Part shown: piece by piece, positions 45,783-55,500 of the stretch
Layout: each line of letters opens with the position of its first letter
How positions within the stretch are numbered: the first letter of the stretch is position 1
From: Macrococcus epidermidis
Lineage (GTDB): Bacteria > Bacillota > Bacilli > Staphylococcales > Staphylococcaceae
Length of the DNA stretch: 64,000 nucleotides
NCBI RefSeq assembly: GCF_003259695.1
Contig: NZ_PZJH01000004.1
Location: 1 to 64,000, forward strand
Direction: 5' to 3'
The notes under the pieces: model-generated
Seen by the model: only the letters and a program-made list of their open reading frames with translations
What the model was told of the DNA's origin: nothing
Databases searched by the model: none
Translations under genes and position numbers: made by a program

Positions 45783-46523
45783 ATGCATGTGACAGTTAAA
45801 GTGAGTAATTTAACAGGGGGATATGGTAATCAGCCTGTTGTTCATAATATTAATTTTGAATTAGCGCAAGGTCAGATTATCGGACTTATCGGATTAAATG
45901 GTGCCGGTAAAAGTACGACGATTAAGAATATGTTAGGGTTGCTACGTCCGTTAGAAGGTGATATTGAAATCAATGGCTATAAACTCTCTAGCGACCCATT
46001 TAAATATCGCTCAGAACTATCGTATATTCCGGAATCACCTGTATTATATGATGAATTAACATTAGAAGAACATATCGATATGACGGCGATGGCTTATAAT
46101 ATTGATGCAGAGGTAGCGATGGAACGTGCGATGCCGATATTAAAGATCTTTCGTTTAGAAGATAAATTGAAACAATTTCCTGCTCATTTCTCGAAAGGGA
46201 TGAAACAGAAAGTAATGATTATTTGTGCATTTATCCCGGAACCATCACTTCATATAATTGATGAGCCCTTTTTAGGACTAGATCCTTTAGGGATACAATC
46301 GATGCTTGACCTTATGGTGAAAGCGAGAGAAGCGGGCCGTACTGTATTGATGAGTACACATATTTTAACGACGGCAGAACGTTATTGTGACTCATTTTTA
46401 CTGATGCACCATGGTAAACTAATCGGTAAAGGTACGCTTAATGATTTAAGGATGCAGTTTAATATGCCAAATGCCACACTGGATGAAATTTATATTTATG
46501 CAACAGGTGATGCGCATGAATAA
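45783..46523 (+). CDS. ecsA: ABC transporter ATP-binding protein EcsA
   Basis: A 246-residue ABC ATPase: Walker A GLNGAGKST (36-44), signature FSKGMKQK (about 137-144), Walker B HIIDEPFLGLDP and the His-loop STHILTTAERYCDS. The Ecs complex affects protein secretion, intramembrane proteolysis and competence in Bacillus, and secretion and virulence in S. aureus. It begins at an ATG with ACGGAG upstream. It overlaps ecsB by 8 bases. Confidence 0.93.
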   Translation: MHVTVKVSNLTGGYGNQPVVHNINFELAQGQIIGLIGLNGAGKSTTIKNMLGLLRPLEGDIEINGYKLSSDPFKYRSELSYIPESPVLYDELTLEEHIDMTAMAYNIDAEVAMERAMPILKIFRLEDKLKQFPAHFSKGMKQKVMIICAFIPEPSLHIIDEPFLGLDPLGIQSMLDLMVKAREAGRTVLMSTHILTTAERYCDSFLLMHHGKLIGKGTLNDLRMQFNMPNATLDEIYIYATGDAHE

Positions 46524-47733
46524 GGCAGTTCAACTTTTTAATCAAAGGCGCGTGAAGAACCAAAAAGAGGTAGCTTATTATAGTAAGTTTATCTTTAACG
46601 GTCATTTTGTCGTGTTCTTATCAATTGCTTTTGGTGCATTGATGTTACAGTATTCACAAATGGTGAAACACTTATCACCGCACATCAATTATCATCTTAT
46701 TATTGCAGTAGCACTTGCTGTATTGACCATTACAAATATCAGAACATTTGTCAGACCGGCAGATCAGATTTTTTTACTGAATTTTGAACAGCATATGAAT
46801 GCTTATTTTAAATCAGCGATGATAAGAAGTGCTTTGATTCGAAGTGTTATTTTTGTCATTGTAGCAGCTTTATTTATGCCGCTTTATTTTAATGCAGCAG
46901 ATTCCTCGATGATAGGATATATTTGTGCTGTTATTTTAGGGATCGTAATGATTATCGTAGGAATCTGGATTCGTTTTTTAATGATGAAGTTAGATATTGA
47001 GCAACATTTAATCAGTCTGCTGATCTTTTTGATGGCGTTGTCGGGTATTTATACTTCGCTTGAAGGTTTGCCGATTACTATCATTCCGATTATCATTTTT
47101 GGGATTGGTCTTGTTTATCTGCTTAATAAGAACACACAGTATCGTACAGTAAACTGGCATGCAATGATTGATTACGAAGAACGATTGACACATCAACAAA
47201 ATAAGACCATTAATATGTTTACAGATGTAAAAGGAATGAAAGATACCGTTAAACGACGTCGTGTACTTGATGTCTTATTACCTAAGCATAAATCAAAGTA
47301 CAATCAGCAACATATGTTTGAGTTTTTATTTATCAGAAATTTTCTACGTAGTAGTGATGCATTATGGATTATCATTCGATTAATCTTAATCGCAGCTGTA
47401 GTGATGTGGATTGTGAATCAGGAAATCATTGCAATGATTATCGGCGCATTTTTAGTGTATGCGATCGTCTTACAGACATCGCAATTTTATAAACAACAGG
47501 CATTTCAGTTGTGGCCACAAGTTTGGCCGGTGCCGGAAAGTTTAGTGTTAACTGGTTTCAAACAGTTTATGCGTAAACTCGTATGGCTTACAACAATTAT
47601 TATTGCGGTTATCTATTTGATATTATATCCGGCGCATTTTTATTATGCCGCTGTCTTTTTTCTGCTAATGCTCTGGACGATGCGTAATGTAACAGAAAAA
47701 ATTGAAAAACGTATGAAGTTATTAAAGGATTGA
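46516..47733 (+). CDS. ecsB: ABC transporter membrane protein EcsB
   Basis: A 405-residue membrane protein with about 8-10 helices in two blocks (about 32-90 and 108-200, then 290-405). It is the permease partner of EcsA, by position and by the VAYYSKFIFNGHF and RNFLRSSDALW regions. The start at 46516 is inside the ecsA end, with CAGGTGAT as ribosome site; an alternative in-frame start at 46471 would extend it far into ecsA and is rejected. The stop lies in a terminator stem. Confidence 0.9.
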   Translation: MNKAVQLFNQRRVKNQKEVAYYSKFIFNGHFVVFLSIAFGALMLQYSQMVKHLSPHINYHLIIAVALAVLTITNIRTFVRPADQIFLLNFEQHMNAYFKSAMIRSALIRSVIFVIVAALFMPLYFNAADSSMIGYICAVILGIVMIIVGIWIRFLMMKLDIEQHLISLLIFLMALSGIYTSLEGLPITIIPIIIFGIGLVYLLNKNTQYRTVNWHAMIDYEERLTHQQNKTINMFTDVKGMKDTVKRRRVLDVLLPKHKSKYNQQHMFEFLFIRNFLRSSDALWIIIRLILIAAVVMWIVNQEIIAMIIGAFLVYAIVLQTSQFYKQQAFQLWPQVWPVPESLVLTGFKQFMRKLVWLTTIIIAVIYLILYPAHFYYAAVFFLLMLWTMRNVTEKIEKRMKLLKD

Positions 47734-47757
47734 GACATGTGTCTCAATCCTTTTTTA
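47724..47757. terminator. terminator between convergent ecsB and traP
   Basis: GGATTGAGACA faces TGTCTCAATCC, with A-rich before and T6 after; contains the ecsB stop codon and abuts the traP end. Confidence 0.9.
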
Positions 47758-48273
47758 ATCTTCTGCTTCTGTTAACTCTTCAGGTTTTTCAACATATAAA
47801 TATTTTGAATAATAGATATTTGCCATAATATCTTCTGATTGATACATTGACAACGCTTCTTTACTGAAGTTTTCTCTGAAGAAGCTGCTCTTTCTAAAGT
47901 CATCTATCTGACTCTTTCTATCAAACTGGAAAGTCGCAACATATGTTTCGCCACGTTTAGGACGTAATAGACGGAAAGCCTGATATCCTTCGTAATCGTT
48001 TAGTTTTTCTAATGGTAATGGTTTCGTATCAAAGACTTCCTGACGCGCTTCTTTCACAATAAAATATAGTAATAAAGTCGGTTTCTCAAGTAGTTTACCA
48101 TCGTTGATAACGTTCGTGAATGACTGAGGTGCACTAAACACTGATTTATCATCTGTTTCTTCATATAAATAGGCGTTATCTTCATTATAGAAAGATAATA
48201 TTTGTCGTTTTGAATATTTCTTTTTTATTTTATCCAGGAAGAAGCTGGAGCCATAAGTTATATAAGTATACAT
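47755..48273 (-). CDS. traP: TRAP-like protein with antibiotic-biosynthesis-monooxygenase fold
   Basis: A 172-residue protein matching S. aureus TRAP (target of RNAIII-activating protein, 167 residues): GGYEGYQAFRLLRPKRGETYVATFQFD-like C-terminal domain, with the FRKSSFFRENFSKEALSMY segment. The ABM-type fold is related to haem-degrading HmoB proteins. The proposed quorum-sensing role of TRAP has been disputed, so function stays open. AGAGG supports the start at 48273. Its place between ecsB and hemE is conserved in staphylococci. Confidence 0.83.
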   Translation of the reverse strand: MYTYITYGSSFFLDKIKKKYSKRQILSFYNEDNAYLYEETDDKSVFSAPQSFTNVINDGKLLEKPTLLLYFIVKEARQEVFDTKPLPLEKLNDYEGYQAFRLLRPKRGETYVATFQFDRKSQIDDFRKSSFFRENFSKEALSMYQSEDIMANIYYSKYLYVEKPEELTEAED

Positions 48274-48412
48274 CGTTATCATCCTCTCTTTATTTATGTA
48301 TACCCAAAATACAAGATTTATGTCAGTTTAATGACATTAGTTTTTTATGATACTTTATAATAATTGTTATGATAAAATCAGACTATATACGAAAAAATTG
48401 GGGGAAGTTTGT

Positions 48413-49453
48413 TTGAATTCATTTAACGATACGATTTTAAAAGCAGCAAGAGGGGAAAAAGCAGAACATACACCGGTCTGGTTTATGAGACAGGCAGGAC
48501 GTAGTCAACCTGAATACCGTAAAATTAAAGAAACACACAGTTTATTTGAGATTACACATGATCCAGAACTTTGTGCATATGTCACAAAGTTACCGGTTGA
48601 TCAATACAATACGGATGCAGCAATTCTTTATAAAGATATTATGTCTCCGCTTGGAGCAATTGGTGTTGACGTTGAGATTAAATCTGGTATTGGACCGGTA
48701 ATCGATAATCCAATCCGTACGATACAGGATGTATCTCGTTTAGGTGAGATTCATCCTGAACAAGATGTACCTTACATTTTAGATACGATCAAGTTATTGA
48801 CGCAGGAACAGTTAAATGTACCATTGATCGGCTTTACTGGTGCTCCGTTTACTTTAGCGAGTTATATGATTGAAGGTGGGCCATCTAAAAACTACAACAA
48901 AACAAAAGCGATGATGTATGAGCAACCTGAAGCATGGCATATGCTGATGGAGAAACTAGCTGATATGTGTATTACATATACGCACGCACAAATCGATGCT
49001 GGTTGTAAGATGATTCAAGTATTTGATTCATGGGTTGGAGCATTAAATAAAGCAGACTATCATCAGTTTATAGCACCACATATGACAAGAATTTTCGCTG
49101 GTATAAAAGAAAAACAAGTACCAGTCATTACATTTGGTGTCGGTGCAAGTCACTTGATCGAAGAGTGGAATGCTTTACCTGTTGATGTATTAGGATTAGA
49201 CTGGCGACTGCAAATCGAAGAAGCACGTGCAAAAGGGATTACAAAGACCTTAATGGGCAACCTGGATCCTGCAATCTTACTTGCGCCATGGGAAGTGATT
49301 GAATCTCATCTTAAACGTATTCTAGATCAGGGATTACAGTCAGACAGTTATATCTTTAATTTAGGACATGGTGTATTTCCGGAAGTTCAACCGGACACTT
49401 TACGTCGTGTAAGTGCTTTTGTACATGATTATTCAGCGAAATATAAAGCTTAA
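48413..49453 (+). CDS. hemE: uroporphyrinogen decarboxylase
   Basis: A 346-residue enzyme that decarboxylates four acetate groups of uroporphyrinogen III to give coproporphyrinogen III. Signature [16 protein letters not shown] near 20-35 and [17 protein letters not shown] (about 138-154); LGLDWR and MGNLDP are further active-site blocks. The TTG at 48413 follows GGGGGAAG; the longer ATG frame from 48347 lacks a ribosome site. It leads the hemE-hemH-hemY operon. Confidence 0.94.
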   Translation: MNSFNDTILKAARGEKAEHTPVWFMRQAGRSQPEYRKIKETHSLFEITHDPELCAYVTKLPVDQYNTDAAILYKDIMSPLGAIGVDVEIKSGIGPVIDNPIRTIQDVSRLGEIHPEQDVPYILDTIKLLTQEQLNVPLIGFTGAPFTLASYMIEGGPSKNYNKTKAMMYEQPEAWHMLMEKLADMCITYTHAQIDAGCKMIQVFDSWVGALNKADYHQFIAPHMTRIFAGIKEKQVPVITFGVGASHLIEEWNALPVDVLGLDWRLQIEEARAKGITKTLMGNLDPAILLAPWEVIESHLKRILDQGLQSDSYIFNLGHGVFPEVQPDTLRRVSAFVHDYSAKYKA

Positions 49454-49471
49454 AATTTGGGGGAAGAATGA

Positions 49472-50392
49472 ATGACTAAAAAGGGATTACTCGTTATGGC
49501 TTACGGTACGCCATATAAAGAAGAGGATATTGAACCATACTATACACATATTAGACATGGTAGAAAACCATCTGAAGAAAGTTTACAGGATTTAAAAGAT
49601 CGTTATAAAGCAATCGGTGGTATCTCACCGTTAGCAGGGACAACAGAACGCCAGGCAGAAGCTTTAGTGAAAGCATTAAATGAAGCTACAGGTGAGGACT
49701 ATCAATTATATATCGGTCTAAAGCATATCGCACCTTTTATAGAAGATGCAGTAGAAGCGATGCATAGTGATGGTATTACTGAAGCGGTAACAATTGTCTT
49801 AGCACCACATTATTCTAACTTCTCAGTAGGAAGTTACAATAAACGTGCCGCGGAAGAAGCAAGTAAATATGGTATTCAACTTAAACATGTTGAATCATTC
49901 TATAATCAGGATAAATTTATTGCATTCTGGACAGATCAAGTGAACAGCACACTAGATACAATTCCACAGACTGATTGGGAAAAGACAGTGTTGATTGTCA
50001 GCGCGCATAGTCTGCCGGAGAAAATTAAAGCAGCAGGCGATCCTTATCCAGATCAATTAGAAGATACTGCAACAATGATCATGGACAATTCTAAAATTTT
50101 AAACGTTGAAACTGGATGGCAGTCAGAAGGTAATACACCAGATCCATGGTTAGGACCTGATGTACAGGATTTAACACGTAAATTACACGAAGAAGAACAG
50201 TATGAACATTTTATCTATACACCAGTAGGATTTGTCTGTGAACATTTAGAAGTATTATATGATAATGATTATGAATGTAAAGTCGTGTGTGACGATTTAA
50301 ATGTGAAATATTATCGCCCTGCGATGCCGAATACGGATGAACGTTTTATTGGTGCGATGGTGGATGAAATTCAAAGTGTATTAAATCAATAG
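49472..50392 (+). CDS. hemH: coproporphyrin ferrochelatase (CpfC/HemH)
   Basis: A 306-residue ferrochelatase. In Gram-positive bacteria with the coproporphyrin pathway it inserts Fe(II) into coproporphyrin III. Conserved features are [10 protein letters not shown] at the start, the metal-site histidine in [13 protein letters not shown] (about 111-120), VSAHSLPEK, and the C-terminal [14 protein letters not shown] with the glutamate. It lies 18 bases after hemE with GGGGGAAG as ribosome site. Confidence 0.94.
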   Translation: MTKKGLLVMAYGTPYKEEDIEPYYTHIRHGRKPSEESLQDLKDRYKAIGGISPLAGTTERQAEALVKALNEATGEDYQLYIGLKHIAPFIEDAVEAMHSDGITEAVTIVLAPHYSNFSVGSYNKRAAEEASKYGIQLKHVESFYNQDKFIAFWTDQVNSTLDTIPQTDWEKTVLIVSAHSLPEKIKAAGDPYPDQLEDTATMIMDNSKILNVETGWQSEGNTPDPWLGPDVQDLTRKLHEEEQYEHFIYTPVGFVCEHLEVLYDNDYECKVVCDDLNVKYYRPAMPNTDERFIGAMVDEIQSVLNQ

Positions 50393-50407
50393 AAATGAGT
50401 GTTTAAC

Positions 50408-51784
50408 ATGGCAAAGAAATGTGCAGTGATCGGCGCAGGTATTACCGGATTATCAGCAGCGTACTATCTGCAAAAAGAAGATTCATCGATTGAAATTGAT
50501 ATATTAGAGGCGAGTGACGTACCAGGTGGTAAGATAAAAACTTACCAAAAAGACGGGTATACGATAGAATTAGGTCCAGAATCATATCTTGGACGTAAAA
50601 AGATTATGACAGAACTTGCTGAAGCAATCGGTTTAAAAGATGAAATTGTAGTAAATAATACCGGAAAATCATATATTTATGCCAAAAATAAACTTTATCC
50701 AATACCTGGTGGTTCAATATTAGGTATTCCGACTGAGATGAAACCATTTTTATCAACACGTCTTATCTCACCAATCGGAAAATTGCGTGCAGGAATGGAT
50801 TACTTGATTCAACCAAAACCGATGGAACCGGATGTTTCAGTCGGTGCTTTTTTCAGACGACGTTTAGGCAATGAAACTTTAGAAAACTTGATAGAACCAT
50901 TGTTATCAGGTATATATGGTGCTGATATTGATAAGTTAAGTTTAAAATCTACATTCCCGGACTTTAAAGCGACTGAAGAAAAGCACGGTGGTCTTATAAA
51001 AGGAATGCGTGCTAATAAGAAGAAAGCGCCTAAAAGTAAAGGACCAGTTCAGGGACAGTTTAGACAATTTAAAAATGGCTTAATGAGTTTTATAGAGGCG
51101 CTTGTAAAAGACTTAGAGCAAAAAGGTATCTCTATAAAATATAATCATAAAGTTGATGGCATCGAGAAATTAGATAACGGCTATCATATTACTGTAAATG
51201 GGGAGAAAGTATACTACGATAAAGTCATTATTACGGTTCCTCATACAGTATTTCGCAACTGGCTCAATGATGGACCATTAAACTATTTCGACTATATGGA
51301 GACGACAAGTGTGGCTACCGTTGTGATGGCTTTTGATGACAGTCAGGTGAATAATAATGAAAATGGTACAGGTTTTGTCATTGCTAAAAACTCTGATACC
51401 GTCATCACTGCGTGTACGTGGACAGACAAGAAATGGTCTCATACAACACCACCAGGTAAGACACTGTTACGTGCATATGTTGGTCGTCCTGGCAGCAATG
51501 TGGTTAAAGATAATGACGATGCAGCGATTGTGAAACTTGCGCGAAATGATTTAGATAAAATGATGGAAATTAAAGGTGAACCTGAATTTACCATTGTGAC
51601 AAAATTATTTAACAGTATGCCACAATATGAAGTAGGTCATATTGATCGCATTCGCGCGATTCAGCATTATATTAAGACACAGTATCCTGGTTTAGTGATT
51701 ACCGGTGCATCTTTTGAAGCGGTAGGACTGCCAGACTGCGTCGCACAAGGACAACGCGCTGCATTACAAATAGCACATGAATAA
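50408..51784 (+). CDS. hemY: coproporphyrinogen III oxidase (CgoX/HemY)
   Basis: A 458-residue FAD flavoprotein that oxidises coproporphyrinogen III to coproporphyrin III. The FAD-binding GAGITGLSAAYYLQ (about 9-22) and EASDVPGGKIKTY blocks are visible, ELGPESYLGRK follows, and the C-terminal GASFEAVGLPDCVAQGQRAA closes the FAD site. Third gene of the haem operon, 15 bases after hemH. The ATG at 50408 follows TGAGTG; a GTG three codons earlier is part of that site. Confidence 0.93.
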   Translation: MAKKCAVIGAGITGLSAAYYLQKEDSSIEIDILEASDVPGGKIKTYQKDGYTIELGPESYLGRKKIMTELAEAIGLKDEIVVNNTGKSYIYAKNKLYPIPGGSILGIPTEMKPFLSTRLISPIGKLRAGMDYLIQPKPMEPDVSVGAFFRRRLGNETLENLIEPLLSGIYGADIDKLSLKSTFPDFKATEEKHGGLIKGMRANKKKAPKSKGPVQGQFRQFKNGLMSFIEALVKDLEQKGISIKYNHKVDGIEKLDNGYHITVNGEKVYYDKVIITVPHTVFRNWLNDGPLNYFDYMETTSVATVVMAFDDSQVNNNENGTGFVIAKNSDTVITACTWTDKKWSHTTPPGKTLLRAYVGRPGSNVVKDNDDAAIVKLARNDLDKMMEIKGEPEFTIVTKLFNSMPQYEVGHIDRIRAIQHYIKTQYPGLVITGASFEAVGLPDCVAQGQRAALQIAHE

Positions 51785-51851
51785 ACAAAACATTGTCTAT
51801 AATAAATCAGCAGCATTATAATGAAATACAGACACACTTTAGGAGGATGTT

Positions 51852-52838
51852 ATGAAATTTATTCACAATAATAATATAACGGATCCTTCATTGAATTTAG
51901 CAATGGAAGAATCCGTATTGAAACATTTACCGAAAGATGATTCCTATTTCTTATTCTATGTTAATGAACCATCAATCATTATCGGAAAGAATCAAAATAC
52001 ATTTGCTGAAATTAATCAATCATATGTTGATGAACAAAATATTCATGTTGTTCGTCGTATTTCTGGTGGTGGAGCAGTTTATCATGATTTAGGCAATTTA
52101 AATTTTAGCTTCGTAACAAAAGCTGATGAAGACAGTTTCCATAACTTTAAGAGATTTACGATGCCAATCGTAGAGGCACTTAATAAATTAGGTGTCAAAG
52201 CTGAGATGACAGGACGTAATGATCTTCAGGTTGGCGAACGTAAAATCTCAGGTAATGCGATGTTTCAATCGGGAGATCGCATGTTCTCGCACGGCACACT
52301 GATGTTAAACAGTGATATTGAAGAAGTCGTGAAGAGCTTAACTGTAAGTGAAAAGAAACTCATAACAAAGGGCATAAAATCTATTCGTTCACGTGTAGCA
52401 AACATTCAGGAATTTCTTGAAGCACCAATGTCAATGGAAGATTTTAAACAGACATTACTGCATTCAATATTCGATGGTGAGATTGAAGAATATCAACTTC
52501 AGGAAGAAGACTGGAAGAAGATCAAAGAAATCAGTGACCAGAAATATCGTAACTATGACTGGAATTATGGGAAAAATCCGAAATATAATTATGAAGTTAA
52601 ACAGAAATTCCCTGGAGGTATGTTGGAACTTAAGATTAATGTCATTAAAGGTATGATTGATGATATTAAAATATTCGGTGATTTCTTTGGTGTAGGTGAA
52701 GTTACTGAGATCGAACAGAAACTTAAAGGATTACCACATAATCAAAAGGCTGTGAAGGCAGTGTTAGATACAGTAGACTTTGGACATTACTTCGGTAGAG
52801 TAACGGAAGAAGAATTTTTAAGTTTAGTTGCAAAATAA
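51852..52838 (+). CDS. lplA: lipoate-protein ligase
   Basis: A 328-residue LplA-type ligase that activates lipoate and attaches it to E2 and GcvH proteins. RRISGGGAVYHDLGNLNFSF (about 71-90) is the lipoate-binding signature, and RNDLQVGERKISGNA (about 118-132) carries the catalytic lysine. The C-terminal domain (about 245-328) is present. AGGAGG precedes the ATG. It follows hemY by 67 bases. Paralogues exist in staphylococci, so the exact substrate protein is uncertain. Confidence 0.88.
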   Translation: MKFIHNNNITDPSLNLAMEESVLKHLPKDDSYFLFYVNEPSIIIGKNQNTFAEINQSYVDEQNIHVVRRISGGGAVYHDLGNLNFSFVTKADEDSFHNFKRFTMPIVEALNKLGVKAEMTGRNDLQVGERKISGNAMFQSGDRMFSHGTLMLNSDIEEVVKSLTVSEKKLITKGIKSIRSRVANIQEFLEAPMSMEDFKQTLLHSIFDGEIEEYQLQEEDWKKIKEISDQKYRNYDWNYGKNPKYNYEVKQKFPGGMLELKINVIKGMIDDIKIFGDFFGVGEVTEIEQKLKGLPHNQKAVKAVLDTVDFGHYFGRVTEEEFLSLVAK

Positions 52839-52854
52839 AAAAAGACAAATTTTT

Positions 52855-52899
52855 AGCGCCAATCCTTAAAATTAATTTTTGAGGTATTGGCGCTTTATT
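52855..52899. terminator. terminator between lplA and the IDEAL gene
   Basis: AGCGCCAAT pairs with ATTGGCGCT, with a further CCTTAAAA/TTTTTGAGG-type inner stem and T-rich tail. Confidence 0.8.
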
Positions 52900-52913
52900 T
52901 TATCGTATTCAAT

Positions 52914-53123
52914 TTAAATTTCCTCCAGAGCTTTCAATTCACTCGTATACTCTAGAAATGCTTCCTGGTTATGATTTAATAAAGACAAATCAATCTTTTC
53001 TTTTAATAATTTCTTTTGATGACTTTTAACAGCTTCGTCAATGATAAGCTCGATATATAAATTATTGAGATTAGATACGAAAGTTTCAAGACCATTTAAT
53101 TGTGTTTGCTGATTATAGTTCAT
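52914..53123 (-). CDS. IDEAL-domain protein
   Basis: A 69-residue helical protein. The IDEAL signature sits near residues 23-35 (YIELIIDEAVKSH), and the C-terminal part LLKEKIDLSLLNHNQEAFLEYTSEL matches the small IDEAL-domain proteins of Firmicutes. Such domains occur in competence and stress proteins and their role is unclear. GAGGAGG precedes the ATG. It is divergent from comK, 245 bases apart. Confidence 0.8.
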   Translation of the reverse strand: MNYNQQTQLNGLETFVSNLNNLYIELIIDEAVKSHQKKLLKEKIDLSLLNHNQEAFLEYTSELKALEEI

Positions 53124-53367
53124 AAGTGTTACCTCCTCAAATGTATTAAAACGAGTATATTATATAATATTCTAAATTGCAATAGTATTCAGAAAATTAT
53201 ATTAATTAACATCAGTTCGTTTTGATTAATAATATATAACCATATTTTTAACTTTGTAAACATATCTTTTTCTAATGTAAACTATGTAAAAAATTTGAGA
53301 AAGTTAACAAATGTTAATTGGAATTGTGTATAATATTATCAATATATTGACAAAGGAGAAAGTTGAT

Positions 53368-53925
53368 ATGGAGAAATATATTGTTAATGAAAAGACGATG
53401 TATATTAAGGCGTATAGAGATGGTAGAAGTGTACTTTCTGAAATTGGTGAATATGGAAGAGAAACATTTATATTTAAAAAGAAGCCATTACATATCATTG
53501 AAGACTCATTATTCTTTTATCATGCTTCATATAAAGCGAGAAAAATATCTACGAAGATGATTGCAGAAATTTATACAAAACCACCAATCATCGTACAGCC
53601 TGGTACACAAACATATTTCTTTCCAACGCACAGTGATCGAAGTAACGATATGGCCTGGATCAATGTTCACTATGTAAATCGATTTCACGCAGGTGAACAT
53701 TATGATACTGTTGTAGAATTTGATGATCAGTCACAAGTATCTTTTCCGGTGACAACGTATACTTTTAATACGCAGTATTTGCATGGGATTAAACTGGAAT
53801 ATTGTGTAAGAGCAAAAGCGTTAAAACAGGAAATGTATACACAGGAAACAGTGCATTTTGACAAATGTAGGGCAAATCTATTCGAAATGTTAGCAATGTA
53901 TGCATTATTAGAGAAAAAGGTGTAA
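53368..53925 (+). CDS. comK: competence transcription factor ComK
   Basis: A 185-residue DNA-binding activator that switches on the DNA-uptake genes. Matches ComK by NEKTMYIKAYRDGRSVLSEIGEYGRE-type N-terminus, the PIIVQPGTQTYFFPTHSDRSNDMAWINVHYV core (about 71-101) and HGIKLEYCVRAKALKQE. AAAGGAG precedes the ATG at 53368; the longer frame from 53311 lacks such a site. Upstream, TGTGTATAAT at 53323-53332 is an extended -10 candidate; I find no clear K-box. Full-length gene, so competence regulation may be intact. Confidence 0.92.
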   Translation: MEKYIVNEKTMYIKAYRDGRSVLSEIGEYGRETFIFKKKPLHIIEDSLFFYHASYKARKISTKMIAEIYTKPPIIVQPGTQTYFFPTHSDRSNDMAWINVHYVNRFHAGEHYDTVVEFDDQSQVSFPVTTYTFNTQYLHGIKLEYCVRAKALKQEMYTQETVHFDKCRANLFEMLAMYALLEKKV

Positions 53926-53954
53926 ATGTTCCATAAAAATATTTACCAAAAGTA

Positions 53955-53982
53955 TTGACCAATTCATTTCAATTGATATAAT
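53955..53982 (+). promoter_or_regulatory. promoter of the tRNA-Asn/tRNA-Ser pair
   Basis: TTGACC, 16 bases, TATAAT, 22 bases before tRNA-Asn. Confidence 0.78.
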
Positions 53983-54004
53983 AGTATTTGTTGATTGAAA
54001 TTAT

Positions 54005-54079
54005 TCCACAGTAGCTCAGTGGTAGAGCTATCGGCTGTTAACCGATCGGTCGTAGGTTCGAGTCCTACCTGTGGAGCCA
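54005..54079 (+). tRNA. tRNA-Asn (GTT), copy 1
   Basis: Acceptor TCCACAG/CTGTGGA, loop CTGTTAA gives GTT, G discriminator, encoded CCA. Identical to 61096-61170. Confidence 0.96.
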
Positions 54080-54080
54080 T

Positions 54081-54169
54081 GGAGATGTACTCAAGTTGGC
54101 TGAAGAGGCGCCCCTGCTAAGGGTGTAGGTCGGGTAACCGGCGCGAGAGTTCGAATCTCTCCATCTCCG
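54081..54169 (+). tRNA. tRNA-Ser (GCT), island attachment site
   Basis: Class II tRNA. Acceptor GGAGATG/CATCTCC, loop CTGCTAA gives GCT, long variable arm, G discriminator, no encoded CCA. Its last 16 bases belong to the 21-bp direct repeat that flanks the island ending at 59322; integration left the gene complete. Confidence 0.95.
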
Positions 54170-54174
54170 TTACA
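54154..54174 (+). repeat. attL, left copy of a 21-bp direct repeat
   Basis: AATCTCTCC...CCGTTACA covers the 3' T-arm and acceptor of tRNA-Ser(GCT) plus 5 bases. The exact sequence recurs at 59302-59322. Confidence 0.85.
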
Positions 54175-54178
54175 TAGT

Positions 54179-54212
54179 CTGTAACCCTTGTGGTTACAGG
54201 CTTTTTATTTTT
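54179..54212 (+). terminator. terminator after tRNA-Ser(GCT)
   Basis: CTGTAACC faces GGTTACAG around CTTGT, followed by GCTTTTTATTTTT. Confidence 0.88.
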
Positions 54213-54592
54213 ATTGCACAGAAATACCACAGCAAAACAAAACACCCACATCATATAAATATGGGTGTAAAAAGGTGGTTTTGACTTTCAAAGAATTTCA
54301 AGTTAAGCATGTTTGAAAACGTAAAGAAGCTAGTGTTTAAGTATATACTTGAGTAATAGGTAAATAAACTTAACATCTAACTATAATTATATTAAAATTA
54401 GTTTTATAAAAAAAGCTACAAACATTCAAATAACAGTGTTTTTTCGTTACGATTAGTAATGGGTAGTATTACTAGATATTAAAATTTTTTAGTTGCTAAA
54501 ACATGTGAAAAATCCTCCTTTGAAGTGAAATATCCTCTATTGATGAATAGGGGATATTTTTTTATAAATATGACTATTCGAGGTGTAAATAT
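54213..54592. other. gene-free left end of the island
   Basis: No supportable gene. It holds a minus-strand terminator-like hairpin (ACACCCA 54242-54248 with TGGGTGT 54262-54268; the run TTTTGTTTTG follows on the minus strand), and otherwise AT-rich sequence. In many tRNA islands an integrase gene ends here, so the hairpin may be what remains of one. A weak hairpin of unclear use lies near 54530-54562. Confidence 0.5.
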
Positions 54593-55130
54593 ATGAAGTT
54601 GAAAAAAGAAAATAAAGAATATAAATATTATCAAGATGGCAAAGTATTAGAGTGGGTTATATTAACTAGGTTTAACCCGTTTTATATATCAGCAAAGATA
54701 AGAGCGAAATACTTTTATATTGAAACACTGTATCACTTAAATACCTCACATTGTATTTTTGATGAAAATAGAGGTGTGGTATCTGTATCATATCCATTAG
54801 ATCGTTTAGTATTAAAAATCATTGAGGAAAAAACAAGCTGTCCAGGTATGAAAAAGAATCTCTAAAGAAAATCGACATGCTTAAGCAAGTGATGGATAGT
54901 TACGATAATAAGGATAAGAAGCAACTCATGATGTACATATCAAGCAATGCAGAATATAGACCCAAAAAGCACTTATTGAACGATTGCAAAGAGATTTGTA
55001 CCAACTGATACACCCGATTAAACAAGCTAAAATAAAGCAATTTGAAGCGAATAGCAAGCATATAGTTACCGAACATATAAAAGAGATAAAATTGTCTTTG
55101 AGTGACGAAAGGGAGGTACTCGCAGTGTAA
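54593..55130 (+). pseudogene. broken phage-type gene of unknown function
   Basis: Three frames join into one likely 178-residue protein if one A is restored in each of two runs (A6 near 54826 and A5 near 54964). The first frame opens with MKLKKENKEYKYYQDGK and breaks after KIIEE. The second reads NKLSRYEKESLKKIDMLKQ, the third KALIERLQRDLYQLIHPIKQ and ends in DEREVLAV. Function not recognised; heptad-like helices suggest a coiled-coil protein. Its end overlaps the next start (TAATG), the mark of an operon. Either real decay or homopolymer sequencing errors. Confidence 0.6.
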
Positions 55131-55463
55131 TGGATAAGCAGGAAGTAAAGCGACTACTTAAACACATGCATACCACTACCGAGCAAAAAGGCACAGTAGA
55201 TATAGATGATTTAGATATTAATGATTTTTTTCAATATTAACTTAGATGTAGGAACCGACTTACTAGAAAATAATGTAGATGATCTAATAGCGTTTCATGA
55301 GATAAAAGAACGAGCTTACAACCTATGTAGCGACAAAGAGAACTACATCATTATGTTACGAGCGCATGGAATGAGTTATTCACAAATAGGCAAGAAAATA
55401 GGGTATAGCCACGAAAGGATAAGGCAACTATATGAGAATGCATTAAATAAGATATGTGGGTAG
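55130..55463 (+). pseudogene. broken sigma-70 region-4-like regulator
   Basis: The first part (MDKQEVKRLLKHMHTTTEQK ... DIDDLDINDFF) and the second part (LLENNVDDLIAFHEIKERA ... ALNKICG) are in different frames. They join if the T7 run at 55225-55231 is read as T6, giving about 110 residues. The C-terminus GMSYSQIGKKIGYSHERIRQ is a sigma-70 region 4 type helix-turn-helix, as in small phage transcription regulators. Translationally coupled to the upstream pseudogene. A terminator follows. Confidence 0.68.
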
Positions 55464-55470
55464 TACCAGC

Positions 55471-55500
55471 AAAGACAACCTGAAAAGAGTTGTCTTTTTA
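55471..55500 (+). terminator. terminator of the phage-type gene pair
   Basis: AAAGACAAC pairs with GTTGTCTTT, T-rich tail. Confidence 0.8.

Noticed and set aside
53126-53367. ComK box (AAAA-N5-TTTT) upstream of comK
   Set aside because: A/T runs occur but none gives two boxes with the required spacing near the -10 candidate; not strong enough to annotate.
54242-54592. Remnant of an integrase gene at the island's left end
   Set aside because: The minus-strand frames here show no tyrosine-recombinase motif (no R-H-x-x-R or terminal Y context). Only the hairpin suggests a lost gene, so no feature is claimed.
55225-55231. Programmed ribosomal frameshift at the T7 run
   Set aside because: Two neighbouring homopolymer breaks in the upstream gene make decay or sequencing error the simpler reading; kept only as an alternative.
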